Assembly (NCBI GenBank): GCA_017430765.1
Contig: JAFRMI010000018.1
Span: forward strand, 1-31,282
Length of the DNA: 31,282 nt
Source of the DNA: Lachnospiraceae bacterium
GTDB lineage: Bacteria > Bacillota_A > Clostridia > Lachnospirales > Lachnospiraceae
Reading direction: 5' to 3'
Both the position numbers and the translations under genes were made by a program. Below, in pieces: positions 8,401 through 18,570 of the stretch (positions within the stretch are counted from its first letter, which is position 1; the number at the start of each line of letters is the position of its first letter). A model generated the notes under the pieces. That model made no database searches. It saw only the letters and a list, made by a program, of their open reading frames with translations, and was not told where the DNA came from.

Positions 8401-10034
8401 TTCCCGACGTAAACGGTTCTTGACGTGACAATTTCTTCCCTCTGTGCGTCTATGGGGGGGTTCGTCACTTGGGCAAACAGCTGCTTAAAGTAGTAAAACA
8501 GCGGCTGGTTTCGTTCAGAGAGAGCCGCAAGCGGGGTGTCCACACCCATAGAGCCGATCTGCTCCGTACCGGTAAGAGCCATGGACAGGATTCCGTCGTG
8601 ATAATTCTCCCATGAATACCCGAATGCTTTCTGCAGACGCTTTTTTTCTATCTCAGACAGTTTCGGCACTTTCCGGTTCGGAATCCGGAGGTCAGATAAA
8701 TGCAGCAGATGGCTGTCCAGCCACTCCCCGAACGGTTTTGCCTTCGCATATTGTTCTTTGATCTCACCGTCATCGATGATCCGTTTCTCTTTTGTATCAA
8801 CGAGCAGGATCTTCCCCGGATGCAGCCTCTCTTTTTTGATAATATGCCGCTCATCGAAAGGCAGCACGCCCACCTCGGAGGAGAGGATCAGCCGTCTGTC
8901 GTCTGTCACATAATATCTGGACGGGCGCAGTCCGTTCCGGTCTAAAATGGCGCCGACAACATCTCCGTCAGAGAACAGAATCGATGCGGGCCCGTCCCAG
9001 GGTTCCATCATTGTCGCGTAATACTGATAAAAATCACGTTCCTCCTGTGAGAGTGTATCGTTATGTGCCCATGGCTCCGGAATGAGGATCAGCGCGGCAA
9101 GGGGCAGCGGAAGGCCGCTCATGACAAGAAACTCCAGCGTATTGTCCAGCATAGCGGAGTCCGATCCGCTCTGCGAGATTACCGGAAGCACCCTGGTCAT
9201 ATCCTCATCCGTAAAAATAGCCGTATGCATGGTCTCTTCCCGGGCAAGCATCTTATCGGCATTTCCCTTAATCGTATTAATCTCTCCGTTGTGAACGAGC
9301 AGGCGGTTGGGATGCGCCCGCATCCAGCTCGGCATCGTATTTGTGGAGAAACGGGAGTGCACCACCGCAATGGCGGAGCAAAAGTCCGGATCCTGAAGAT
9401 CCGTAAAGAACGTGCGGAGCTGTCCCACAAGGAACATCCCCTTGTACACAATCGTTCTGGCGGAAAGTGAAGGGATGTAAGTTCCGACATTGCTCTGTTC
9501 AAATTCCCTGCGGACAATATAGAGCATCCGGTCAAAGGCCAGATCGTCCGTCACATCTTCCGGTCTTCCTGTAAAAACCTGGAAGATATTCGGCATGCAC
9601 TCTCTTGCCCGTCTTCCGAGCACCGACGGATCCGAATCCACTTTTCGCCATCCGTATATGGAAAGGCCTGCTTTTTTAGCGATGATTTCAAACATGGATT
9701 TTGCCTGCCGCATCGCGAGTTCATTCTGCGGGAAGAAAAACATTCCGACGCCGTACTGTCTCTCTCCCGGCAGTTCCACGCCCTGCTCCCTCATCTTCTT
9801 CACAAAAAAGCTGTGGGGAATCTGCGTGAGAATTCCAACGCCGTCTCCTGTCTCGCCCGCCGCGTCCTTACCGGCTCTGTGATCCAGCCTCTCCACGATT
9901 GACAGGGCGTCGCATACAAGAGTATGGCTCTTCCTGCCCTCAATATCAATGACCGCACCGATCCCGCAGTTATCATGCTCAAAAGAGGGATCATAAAGCC
10001 CCTCTCTGCTTATCCTCTCATACCGTTCTTCCAT
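5472..10034 (-). CDS. gltB: Glutamate synthase large subunit
   Basis: The 1520-residue protein converts glutamine and 2-oxoglutarate into two glutamates, with GltD as electron donor. The class II amidotransferase nucleophile is Cys23 in EHDNCGIGAV, which implies removal of a 22-residue propeptide. The central and FMN-binding synthase domains follow, including SGYDGGTGAAPVSS. The 3Fe-4S cysteines are in GCVMMRACQSDTCPMGV, ahead of VATQNPKLR. The C-terminal beta-helix domain has repeated glycine patterns such as GDCNDYFGKGLSGG. Its length matches the normal bacterial GltB. GGGGAGG lies 5 bases before the ATG. It follows pyrG by 72 bp with no clear promoter, so it may be transcribed from farther upstream. 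Confidence 0.97.
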   Translation of the reverse strand: MEERYERISREGLYDPSFEHDNCGIGAVIDIEGRKSHTLVCDALSIVERLDHRAGKDAAGETGDGVGILTQIPHSFFVKKMREQGVELPGERQYGVGMFFFPQNELAMRQAKSMFEIIAKKAGLSIYGWRKVDSDPSVLGRRARECMPNIFQVFTGRPEDVTDDLAFDRMLYIVRREFEQSNVGTYIPSLSARTIVYKGMFLVGQLRTFFTDLQDPDFCSAIAVVHSRFSTNTMPSWMRAHPNRLLVHNGEINTIKGNADKMLAREETMHTAIFTDEDMTRVLPVISQSGSDSAMLDNTLEFLVMSGLPLPLAALILIPEPWAHNDTLSQEERDFYQYYATMMEPWDGPASILFSDGDVVGAILDRNGLRPSRYYVTDDRRLILSSEVGVLPFDERHIIKKERLHPGKILLVDTKEKRIIDDGEIKEQYAKAKPFGEWLDSHLLHLSDLRIPNRKVPKLSEIEKKRLQKAFGYSWENYHDGILSMALTGTEQIGSMGVDTPLAALSERNQPLFYYFKQLFAQVTNPPIDAQREEIVTSRTVYVGKNGNLLEERPENCHVLKIENPILSDLDLLKIENMKKEGFRVSKVSTLFYKGTPMRRVLTHLAQLVDKAYREGTNILILSDRGVDENHVAIPSLLAVAAVHKHLVDTKKCTSMSLILESGEPREVHHFATLLGYGASAVNPYLAHATIAELVEEELLDKDYYAAVEDYDRAVLFGIVKIASKMGISTIQSYQGSKIFEAIGISEEVIEQYFTGTVSRVGGITLDDIGRTADEQHSRAFDPLGLAVDLELTAEGRHKSRSQGENHRYNPRTIHMLQSAVREGNYRKFVEYTKMVDEERTGYLRSLMEFVPPEQGIPLALVESEESIVRRFKTGAMSYGSISEEAHQTLAVAMNRLGGKSNSGEGGESEERILSAGTANDRSSAIKQVASGRFGVTSRYLVSAKEIQIKMAQGAKPGEGGHLPGRKVYPWIAKTRHSTPGVSLISPPPHHDIYSIEDLAQLIYDLKCANKNAQISVKLVSEAGVGTVAAGVAKAGAGVILISGYDGGTGAAPVSSIHNAGLPWELGLSETHQTLIRNGLRGQVVIETDGKLMSGRDVAIAAILGAEEFGFATAPLISMGCVMMRACQSDTCPMGVATQNPKLRKRFAGKPEYVMNFMLFIARQLREIMAALGVRSVEELVGRTDLLRVREDLSDRQQKLDLKRILLDMSGTDRHESTFHPENRYDFHLQETKDEAVLLASRDVKLALGRGKKAELSLRVTNTDRTFGTLLGAEITRKHPEGLPDDTIVINCTGSGGQSFGAFIPRGLTICLTGDCNDYFGKGLSGGKLIVRAPKEAAYDPYRNVIAGNVALYGATSGEAYISGMAGERFCIRNSGARCVAEGVGEHGCEYMTGGCVVILGSVGKNFAAGMSGGIAYVLDADNRLYRNLNKQLVRMENVESDTDRRELRKMIEEHVRYTGSKKGKEILEHFAENVPHFKKIIPTDYKKILKLIAKSEEQGSDTEEAKIEAFREFVADAEV

Positions 10035-10106
10035 AAGCGCCTCCCCGTTCTTTGTCCGGCACAGCGGACGTAAAAACAGTCATTCACAACCCGCTTCGCT
10101 CCCAGC

Positions 10107-11903
<1,797 letters not shown>

Positions 11904-11929
11904 TTAGTGCCTGTGTGCATTGTGCCGGA

Positions 11930-14029
11930 TCAATAGACCGAGAACAGCAGTTTTCCGTAGCTCGGAAACGGCCAGCATTTTTCCGGCGTCATCATCTCAG
12001 CTTCATCCACATACTTCCGAAGCGCTTCCATCGCGGGAAGCACACTGTCACGGACAGACTCTGAAGTGCTGATAATATCGCCGGAGCTTTCGAGGGCGGC
12101 AAGAGCGCTCTCGAGTGCCTCCACATGCTCCAAAATCGAGTCCGTGAGCTCTGAGAGTCTCTCCATCGTAGTGATTTCATAGTTGCACTTCACTCTGCCG
12201 CTTACCGCCCTCATTTTTGAAACGGTGTCCGCGAGGCTTCCCAGATAGGACTCGATGGCAGGAAGGTAGTTTTTCCGCACCATATCCACCATCGTGTTTC
12301 CTTCAATGTTTACGCTTTTGCAGTAGTTCTCCAGCATGATCTCGCAGCGGGAATGGAGTTCGGATTCCGTAAACACCTTGTGGGACATCAGCATATCCAT
12401 GTTCTTTTTGTCCAGCAGATGCGGCATGGCGTCCGCTGTGGTTTTCAGATTGGAAAGTCCGCGGACTTCCACCGCCTCCTTCACCCAGTCCTCTCCATAG
12501 CCGTTTCCGTTAAAGAGGATCCTGTCATGCTTCTCAATTGTCTCCCTGATCAGATCGTGGAGTTCCGTTTCAAAATCTTCCGCCTTCTCCAGTCTGTCCG
12601 CGTACTGCCGCAGGCTCTCTGCTACCGCCGCATTCAGCATGATGTTGCAGCACGCGATACTGTTCGCGGAACCTAGCGAACGGAATTCAAACTTGTTTCC
12701 GGTAAATGCAAACGGTGAAGTGCGGTTTCTGTCCGTGTTGTCCCTCGAAAACCGCGGGAGAGAATGAACGCCGAGCTTCATGATAACCTTCTCCGTTCCC
12801 GCATAGGGAGTGTCGGTGCGGATCGCATCCAGTATCGCGGAGAGCTCGTCTCCCAGGAATACGGAGATGATCGCGGGCGGCGCCTCATTGGCGCCGAGAC
12901 GGTGGTCGTTTCCGGCCGTCGCGACAGACAGACGCAGCAGATCCTGATAATCGTCCACAGCCTGGATGACACCGCACAAAAAGAGTAAAAACTGGGCGTT
13001 TTCATAGGGCGTGTCTCCCGGCGAAAGAAGGTTGATGCCGGTATCTGTGGAAATGGACCAGTTGTTGTGCTTTCCCGACCCGTTCACTCCTTCAAACGGT
13101 TTTTCATGGAGCAGGCATACCATCCCGTGCTTCCGGGCCACCTTCTGCATGATCTCCATGGTGAGCTGATTGTTGTCGGTGGCCACGTTGGTCGTGGAGA
13201 AGATCGGAGCGAGTTCGTGCTGCGCGGGAGCCACCTCGTTGTGTTCCGTCTTGGCTAAAATCCCAAGCTTCCAAAGTTCGGTGTTGAGATCCTCCATGAA
13301 CGCTGTCACGCTGGGTTTGATGACCCCGAAATAGTGATCATCCAGTTCCTGTCCTTTGGGTGCCCTCGCTCCGAACAGGGTCCGGCCGGTATACACAAGG
13401 TCCGGCCGCTTGTTGAACATATCCTTGTCAATCAGAAAGTATTCCTGCTCCGGTCCAACGCTCGTCCGCACATACTTTGCATCGCTTCCAAAGAGTTTCA
13501 GGATCCGCTTTGCCTGAATGTTGAGAGCCTCCATGGAGCGGAGGAGCGGCGTCTTCTTATCGAGCGCGTCCCCCGAATAGGAGCAGAAAGCGGTCGGGAT
13601 GCACAGTGTATGATCCTTGATAAAGGCATAGGACGTCGGGTCCCAGGCCGTGTACCCTCTCGCCTCAAATGTCGCTCTGAGGCCGCCCGACGGGAACGAG
13701 GAGGCGTCCGGCTCTCCCTTGATCAGTTCTTTGCCGCCAAATTCCATAATCACACCGCCGTCCGGTGAAGGGGTGATGAAACTGTCATGCTTTTCTGCCG
13801 TAACCCCTGTGAGCGGCTGAAACCAGTGCGTGAAATGTGTCGCCCCGCGCTCCACGGCCCAGTCCCGCATCTCCGCGGCGACTGCCTCCGCGATCTCCTC
13901 ATCAAGTGCTGCATTTTCATCGATCGTTTTGCGAAGGGAATGATATACATCCGACGACAGTCTTGCTCTCATGACTCTGTCATCAAAGACCATGGAACCA
14001 AAGATTTCCGGAATGCTCTGCTGTTTCAT
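11930..14029 (-). CDS. glnN: Type III glutamine synthetase
   Basis: The 699-residue protein is a GSIII-type glutamine synthetase, a family of large subunits of about 700-730 residues found in Bacteroides, cyanobacteria and Clostridia. Characteristic stretches are [47 protein letters not shown] (metal site), [23 protein letters not shown], and [16 protein letters not shown]. It makes glutamine from glutamate, ammonia and ATP in the cytosol. AAAGGAG lies 6 bases upstream of the ATG. It follows asnB by 66 bp with no obvious promoter, so it is probably co-transcribed with asnB. It coexists with the short glnA about 8 kb downstream. Which of the two carries the main flux cannot be read from sequence. 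Confidence 0.96.
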   Translation of the reverse strand: MKQQSIPEIFGSMVFDDRVMRARLSSDVYHSLRKTIDENAALDEEIAEAVAAEMRDWAVERGATHFTHWFQPLTGVTAEKHDSFITPSPDGGVIMEFGGKELIKGEPDASSFPSGGLRATFEARGYTAWDPTSYAFIKDHTLCIPTAFCSYSGDALDKKTPLLRSMEALNIQAKRILKLFGSDAKYVRTSVGPEQEYFLIDKDMFNKRPDLVYTGRTLFGARAPKGQELDDHYFGVIKPSVTAFMEDLNTELWKLGILAKTEHNEVAPAQHELAPIFSTTNVATDNNQLTMEIMQKVARKHGMVCLLHEKPFEGVNGSGKHNNWSISTDTGINLLSPGDTPYENAQFLLFLCGVIQAVDDYQDLLRLSVATAGNDHRLGANEAPPAIISVFLGDELSAILDAIRTDTPYAGTEKVIMKLGVHSLPRFSRDNTDRNRTSPFAFTGNKFEFRSLGSANSIACCNIMLNAAVAESLRQYADRLEKAEDFETELHDLIRETIEKHDRILFNGNGYGEDWVKEAVEVRGLSNLKTTADAMPHLLDKKNMDMLMSHKVFTESELHSRCEIMLENYCKSVNIEGNTMVDMVRKNYLPAIESYLGSLADTVSKMRAVSGRVKCNYEITTMERLSELTDSILEHVEALESALAALESSGDIISTSESVRDSVLPAMEALRKYVDEAEMMTPEKCWPFPSYGKLLFSVY

Positions 14030-14095
14030 GATAATCTCCTTTCTTACTCTTCCTGACCGTTTTTACTGCTCTATGTAAAATGATGCCGTTTCTCT

Positions 14096-15748
14096 TTATT
14101 GACCGCTGTCCCCGTAGTTCGATAAAACCCTTGCGGAGGGATCTTTCACATTGCACCCCTCCCAGTTGGGATTCGGCATCCAAAATCCGGCCACCATCTT
14201 TGCCTGCCCTGGGTAATGCTTTTCAAAAATATCGCGGTAAAGAAGCGATTCCTTGGTAAATGGCCTGGCAAAGTCGTACAGCAAAATCCGTTCCGCAAAC
14301 TCCTCGTCCGAATACAGTTCCTCCGCGTATTCCTCAATATCGTCCTTGAGTGAATGACCCACCGCATCGGAAAAGGCCGCCTTTTCTCTCCAGAGAATAC
14401 TGTCGGGGATCAGTTTGTCCCTCTCAAACGCATGCCGGAGCAGATACTTGCCTTTCCCGTATCGGTTGAGCTTTTTCTCCGGATCAATAGCCATACAGTA
14501 TTCAACGAAATCCAGATCACCGAACGGAACCCTCGCTTCCAGAGAATTGACGCTGATGCAGCGGTCAGCCCGGAGCACATCGTACATATGGATCTCCCGG
14601 ATCCGCTTTTCCGCTTCCTTCTGGAACTCCTCCGCGGACGGTGCGAAATCCGTATACTTGTAACCGAAGATCTCATCGGAGATCTCCCCTGTCAGGATCA
14701 CACGGAGGTCTGACTGCTCGTGGATTGCCCTGCAGACCAGATACATTCCGATGGAAGCACGAATGGTTGTAATGTCGTATGTACCGAGTGCTTCGATCAC
14801 CGGATCGAGTGCCTTAAGAACGTCTTCCCGCGTGATGATCACTTCGTGATGGTTCGAGTGAATAAAGTCGGCAACAAACCTTGCATATTTCAGGTCGATG
14901 GCATCGACATCCATCCCGATCGCCCAGGTCTCCAGCGGATGATCCAGCATTCCTGCCGCGATTCCGCATACCAGGGAAGAATCCAGGCCGCCGGACAGGA
15001 GGAATCCGACCGGGGTATCAGAATCGAGCCTTTTTTTCACTCCCTCAATCAGAAGATCGTGGATCTTTGAAGAGATCTCATCCATGTCATCCGCCCGGAA
15101 TGCGGAGACCTCCGACATGTCCCGGTATTTGATAAATTCGCCGTTCTTGAAGTAATGTCCCGGAGGGAACGGCCGGATTATTTCCACGAGATCCACCAGG
15201 CTTTTCGGTTCGGAGGCAAATATATAGGTCCCGTCGTCTCTGACGCCGTAGTAAAGCGGACGAATGCCGATCGGATCCCTGGCGGCTATATAGGTATCTT
15301 CTTTCCCGTCGTATATAATGAGGGCATATTCGGCATCAAGCATACGGAACATCTCTGTGCCGTATTTCCGGTAGAGTGCCGGAAGGATCTCGCAGTCCGA
15401 ACCGCTGATGAACGAGTATCCGTCCTGTTCCAGTTCCTTTTTCAGCGGACGGAACCCGTATATCTCCCCGTTGCAGACAAGGATCAGGTCAGCATCTTCC
15501 GGAGGGACAAGCCCCTCGCCGGTATTCTCAAATGCGGAGGAAGGGACGGTTGTCCGGTTCCCGAACACAAACGGCTGCATCCCTTCTTCCGTGATGCCCA
15601 TGATGGACAGCCTGTTGAATCCCAGCCACCCGCCTCCTGTATTGACAATCCTTGTGTCGTCCGGTCCACGCGAACGTGTTCTCCGGAGACTTTTCGCGAG
15701 AGCCTCGTAATTACCTTCTCTTCCGCAGAAGCCCAGAATGGAACACAT
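14096..15748 (-). CDS. asnB: Asparagine synthetase B, glutamine-hydrolysing
   Basis: The 550-residue enzyme transfers the glutamine amide to aspartate using ATP. The N-terminal class II amidotransferase domain starts with MCSILGF, so Cys2 becomes the nucleophile after Met removal. RSRGPDDTRI and NGEIYGFRPL support the same domain. The synthetase domain has the PP-loop SGGLDSSL and a C-terminal part with SLEARVPFGDLDFVEY and WREKAAFSDAVG. Length is normal for AsnB. An in-frame ATG 11 codons upstream (15781) is rejected because the catalytic Cys must follow the initiator Met, and because GGGAGG lies just before the ATG at 15748. Its own consensus promoter and a 5' hairpin lie upstream. Confidence 0.96.
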   Translation of the reverse strand: MCSILGFCGREGNYEALAKSLRRTRSRGPDDTRIVNTGGGWLGFNRLSIMGITEEGMQPFVFGNRTTVPSSAFENTGEGLVPPEDADLILVCNGEIYGFRPLKKELEQDGYSFISGSDCEILPALYRKYGTEMFRMLDAEYALIIYDGKEDTYIAARDPIGIRPLYYGVRDDGTYIFASEPKSLVDLVEIIRPFPPGHYFKNGEFIKYRDMSEVSAFRADDMDEISSKIHDLLIEGVKKRLDSDTPVGFLLSGGLDSSLVCGIAAGMLDHPLETWAIGMDVDAIDLKYARFVADFIHSNHHEVIITREDVLKALDPVIEALGTYDITTIRASIGMYLVCRAIHEQSDLRVILTGEISDEIFGYKYTDFAPSAEEFQKEAEKRIREIHMYDVLRADRCISVNSLEARVPFGDLDFVEYCMAIDPEKKLNRYGKGKYLLRHAFERDKLIPDSILWREKAAFSDAVGHSLKDDIEEYAEELYSDEEFAERILLYDFARPFTKESLLYRDIFEKHYPGQAKMVAGFWMPNPNWEGCNVKDPSARVLSNYGDSGQ

Positions 15749-15767
15749 CTCACACCTCCCAAAACAG

Positions 15768-15804
15768 AAAAAAGGCGTCAAGGAATTTCTTCCAAGACGC
15801 CTTT
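15768..15804 (-). terminator. Terminator-like hairpin in the asnB 5' leader
   Basis: On the minus strand, AAAGGCGTC and GACGCCTTT form a perfect 9-bp stem. Above it lie a TT/TT internal loop, a GGAA/TTCC stem and a GAAA tetraloop. A run of six T follows the stem. This is a textbook intrinsic terminator, yet it lies between the asnB promoter and the asnB ribosome site and begins only about ten bases from the predicted transcript start. It is best read as an attenuator or a 5' stabilising stem. Confidence 0.75.
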
Positions 15805-15820
15805 GTCTTTATGAAAACGT

Positions 15821-15849
15821 ATTCTAATCGATCCTTCCTGTACTGTCAA
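15821..15849 (-). promoter_or_regulatory. Consensus promoter of asnB
   Basis: TTGACA (15844-15849) and TAGAAT (15821-15826) are separated by exactly 17 bp on the minus strand, the best vegetative promoter in this half of the window. Predicted transcription begins near 15812-15815, directly ahead of the hairpin at 15771-15804. The upstream DNA is AT-rich and could act as an UP element. Confidence 0.8.
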
Positions 15850-15852
15850 GTA

Positions 15853-15882
15853 TTAATATACGAATAATACGTAACATATTAA
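15853..15882. promoter_or_regulatory. Inverted repeat just upstream of the asnB -35 element
   Basis: TTAATAT (15853-15859) and ATATTAA (15876-15882) form a 7-bp inverted repeat with a 16-bp spacer, ending 4 bp from the -35 hexamer. The location suits an activator site, but AT-rich DNA produces such repeats by chance. It does not match the GlnR/TnrA pattern TGTNA-N7-TNACA. Confidence 0.3.
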
Positions 15883-15945
15883 AGCCGATATAATCTGTAC
15901 AGCACATATTCATCCGCCCGAAAATAACAGCCGGTCATCTTTCTG

Positions 15946-16287
15946 CTATTTCATCAGTTCAAACAGCTCGTCTCTTTTCTTCAGAATTTCTCTCACATAA
16001 GCGGCGTAATCCGCATCCTTTTCGGCGCGGAGAAGTTCCGTCAGCTCGGATGCCGGCTCAAAGATGGATGTAAGCGACAGATTTCCGAGCACGCCTTTCA
16101 GCGCGTGAGCTGCCTCAAACGCCGTTTTCAGATCTCCCGCATCGACAGCCTCTTTCAGCCTGTCAAAATTGGTCTCATTAGCCAGCATACCGACCAGTCT
16201 TATATAAAGCGCCTCATTCCCCATGCAGCGCCCAAGTCCCTCTTCCGTATTTGCGCCGAAATTCTTCAGCGCTTCCAGTGTAAGCAT
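15946..16287 (-). CDS. Stand-alone histidine phosphotransfer (Hpt) protein
   Basis: The 113-residue all-helical protein carries the Hpt signature AHALKGVLGNL, with the phospho-accepting histidine at residue 61. Hpt proteins shuttle phosphate between receiver domains in multistep phosphorelays. No histidine kinase or intact receiver gene is in the window, so its partners are elsewhere; the only receiver-like domain nearby, in the ANTAR protein, lacks the phospho-Asp. The start at 16287 is preferred over an in-frame ATG six codons upstream because GGAAGA lies 7 bases before it. A candidate extended -10 promoter precedes it. It is separated from asnB by about 200 bp that contain the asnB promoter, so it is probably a single-gene unit. 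Confidence 0.85.
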   Translation of the reverse strand: MLTLEALKNFGANTEEGLGRCMGNEALYIRLVGMLANETNFDRLKEAVDAGDLKTAFEAAHALKGVLGNLSLTSIFEPASELTELLRAEKDADYAAYVREILKKRDELFELMK

Positions 16288-16360
16288 ATGTATTCTTCCT
16301 TTCATCAGTCTGATATTTCCCGCATCCGTTCAGGGTACCTGAACAGGCCGCTTCTTAACC

Positions 16361-16369
16361 ATCATAGCA
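16361..16369 (-). promoter_or_regulatory. Extended -10 promoter element for the Hpt gene
   Basis: TGCTATGAT on the minus strand fits the extended -10 form TGn-TATAAT with one mismatch, about 75 bases before the Hpt start. No strong -35 is present. A 7-bp hairpin (GTTCAGG 16328-16334 with CCTGAAC 16338-16344) lies in the resulting leader. Confidence 0.4.
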
Positions 16370-16396
16370 AAAACGGACTCTTTTGGACAGAGGTAT

Positions 16397-18322
16397 TCAG
16401 CGCACCTTCGGTTTCGCAAAAATCAGCCGCATGGAATTCAGGATGCAGAGCACCGCAACACCTACGTCGGCAAATACAGCCGCCCACATATTCGCAATTC
16501 CAAAAGCACCCAGGATCAGAATGAGAGCCTTTACAAAAAGCGCGAAAACAATATTCTGCCTCGCTATGGAAATTGTCCGTCCTGCGATTCGGATCACCGC
16601 AGGAATCCGCATCAGGTCATCATCCATGATGACGATATCCGCCGCCTCGATGGCCGCGTCCGATCCCATGGAACCCATCGCGATTCCGACGTCCGCCCGC
16701 ATAAGAACCGGGGCGTCGTTGATTCCGTCGCCCACAGAGGCGAGATGCGACCGCCCGTTCGTCTTAAGGAGCAGTTCCTCTACCTTCTTCACCTTGTCCT
16801 CGGGAAGCAGTTCCGCGTACACGCCGGTTACTCCAAGCCGGGAACCGACCGCTTCGCCTACGCTCTTCCTGTCACCGGTCAGCATCACGACCTCCCGGAC
16901 ACCGGAGCGCTTGAGCTCCCGGATCACATCTCCCGCCTTTTCTTTGACCACATCCCGGATCAGTATGGCACCGAGATATTCATAGGCGTCTTTCTCCGCG
17001 AGTCCTTCTTCCTCCACTTTTGCCCGCGCGACATAGCAAACCGTCGCGGCTGCGTCCTCTAAGCGCGGCACGGATACGTATAGCTGCGACATAAGGGCTG
17101 CATTTCCAACCGCGATGATTCTGTCACGGAACGTGGAGAGAAGTCCCATACCGGCCATATTCTCTGACTCCAGTAAAGGTTCCGCCGTCTCTGTTCCCTC
17201 GGACAGTGCATCGCGTATGGAACCGGCGATCGGATGAGTCGACTGCCCTTCCGCAGCCGCCGCCTCGCGGAGAACCGTATCCCCGCTCACACCTTCTGCC
17301 GGAATCACTTCCGTGACTTTGAATACACCCTCTGTCAGTGTTCCCGTCTTATCCGTCACAAGCGTATCGAGATCCGCGAGAAGTTCAAGATAGTTTGACC
17401 CCTTAACCAGGACACCGCACCGCGACGCGGCGCCGATCCCGCCGAAGAACGCGAGAGGCACGGAGATCACAAGCGCGCAGGGACACGATATGACGAGGAA
17501 TGTACACGCCCTGTAGATCCAGGTCATCCAGTTTCCGGCGATGAGTGACGGGACGATTGCAAGCACCAGCGCCGCGCACACGACGATGGGCGTATAATAC
17601 CGCGCGAAGCGGGTAATGAATGTCTCCGTGCGGGACTTTTTCTCGGATGCATTTTCCACAAGTTCCAGGATCTTCGCGACAGTGGAATCCTCGTACGCCT
17701 TAAGGGCGCGCACCCGGATCAGTCCCTCACCGTTAATGCATCCGGAGATCACCGTTTCCCCCGGACGCGCCGGTCTCGGCACCGGCTCTCCCGTAAGAGC
17801 GGCCGTGTTCACAAAGCTCTCCCCCGATATGACCTCGGCGTCAACCGGAATCTTCTCGCCGGGACGGATGACGAGCACGTCGCCGACCTCGACGTCATCC
17901 GGATCCACCTCCTCCGTGCTTCCGTCTTCCCTCTCCACATTCGCATATTCCGGGGCGATATCCATCAGTTCCGTGATCGACTGTCTGGATTTCCCCACCG
18001 CGTAGCTCTGGAACCACTCACCGACCTGGTAAAACAGCATGACGGCCGCCGCCTCCTCGTATTCTCCCGTCGCGAAGGCCCCAATCGAGGCGATTGTCAT
18101 GAGGAAGGACTCGTCAAACATCTGCCGGTTTCGAATTCCGTGAGCGGCCTTTCTGAGGACCGGGAGTCCGCAGATCAGATATGGGATAAGAAAGCAGAAA
18201 AACAAAGCAGCCTTATTATTCAGGAGCGGCACCGCACCGGTTTTTTCCGCGATCAGAATCAGGGAGAATACTGCCAGTGCCAGGAGAATCCGGTTCCGCT
18301 CCCGTTTCAATTTAGCAGACAT
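16397..18322 (-). CDS. cadA: P1B-type Zn/Cd/Pb efflux ATPase lacking its N-terminal metal domain
   Basis: The 641-residue membrane ATPase exports divalent soft metals. Key sites are the membrane metal motif CPC at 280-282, the actuator TGEPVP near 177-182, the phosphorylation site DKTGTLT at 324-330, HPIAGS, MLTGDRKS and GDGINDAPVL. The last membrane helix, with ADVGVAVLCILNSMRLI, has the Asp-Gly typical of the Zn/Cd/Pb (P1B-2) group. The protein begins right at the membrane part. The HMA domain that most CadA/ZntA carry is encoded by the preceding separate ORF, in the same reading frame and separated only by TAA and one codon. The operon is arsR-type regulator, HMA, ATPase. Confidence 0.95.
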   Translation of the reverse strand: MSAKLKRERNRILLALAVFSLILIAEKTGAVPLLNNKAALFFCFLIPYLICGLPVLRKAAHGIRNRQMFDESFLMTIASIGAFATGEYEEAAAVMLFYQVGEWFQSYAVGKSRQSITELMDIAPEYANVEREDGSTEEVDPDDVEVGDVLVIRPGEKIPVDAEVISGESFVNTAALTGEPVPRPARPGETVISGCINGEGLIRVRALKAYEDSTVAKILELVENASEKKSRTETFITRFARYYTPIVVCAALVLAIVPSLIAGNWMTWIYRACTFLVISCPCALVISVPLAFFGGIGAASRCGVLVKGSNYLELLADLDTLVTDKTGTLTEGVFKVTEVIPAEGVSGDTVLREAAAAEGQSTHPIAGSIRDALSEGTETAEPLLESENMAGMGLLSTFRDRIIAVGNAALMSQLYVSVPRLEDAAATVCYVARAKVEEEGLAEKDAYEYLGAILIRDVVKEKAGDVIRELKRSGVREVVMLTGDRKSVGEAVGSRLGVTGVYAELLPEDKVKKVEELLLKTNGRSHLASVGDGINDAPVLMRADVGIAMGSMGSDAAIEAADIVIMDDDLMRIPAVIRIAGRTISIARQNIVFALFVKALILILGAFGIANMWAAVFADVGVAVLCILNSMRLIFAKPKVR

Positions 18323-18325
18323 CTC

Positions 18326-18541
18326 TTACACTTCCACTGAAAAATCCGGCTCAATCTTTCTGCCGGTCTCGATCGCTTCTTTCAGAATCGCTTCGAAGCG
18401 GCTGTCATCGGCATCCAGTGTCATCTTCTGCATCATGAAGTTGACTTTTACATCGTGCACACCGTCGATCTTTCGGATCGCGTCTTCAACTTTTGCGGCG
18501 CAGTTTGCACAGTCAATTTCACACTTGAACTTTCTTTTCAT
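18326..18541 (-). CDS. Stand-alone heavy-metal-associated (HMA) domain protein
   Basis: The 71-residue protein has the ferredoxin-like HMA fold pattern, with the metal-binding loop DCANCAAKVE near residues 10-19 (Cys11 and Cys14) and IDGVHDVKVNF as the following strand. It would bind Zn, Cd or Cu and deliver it to the ATPase encoded next. AGGAAA precedes the ATG. Its stop codon lies one codon before the ATPase ATG and in the same frame, so together they resemble a normal CadA split in two. It could be a genuine small metallochaperone or the product of a fixed nonsense mutation. Confidence 0.92.
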   Translation of the reverse strand: MKRKFKCEIDCANCAAKVEDAIRKIDGVHDVKVNFMMQKMTLDADDSRFEAILKEAIETGRKIEPDFSVEV

Positions 18542-18570
18542 GGCTTTTCCTTTCTTTAAGAGGTATTCGG

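Noticed and set aside
10035..10106. ANTAR target hairpin before gltB (GTCCG, 6-base loop, CGGAC)
   Set aside because: The hexaloop is CTGTGC, which lacks the A at position 1 and G at position 4 expected in ANTAR targets. There is no second stem.
15749..15812. Asparagine T-box riboswitch before asnB
   Set aside because: The predicted leader is only about 65 bases and is filled by the single hairpin. No T-box sequence or specifier stem can fit.
16328..16344. GTTCAGG/CCTGAAC palindrome as a terminator
   Set aside because: The stem is 7 bp with a 3-base loop and no T-run on either strand.
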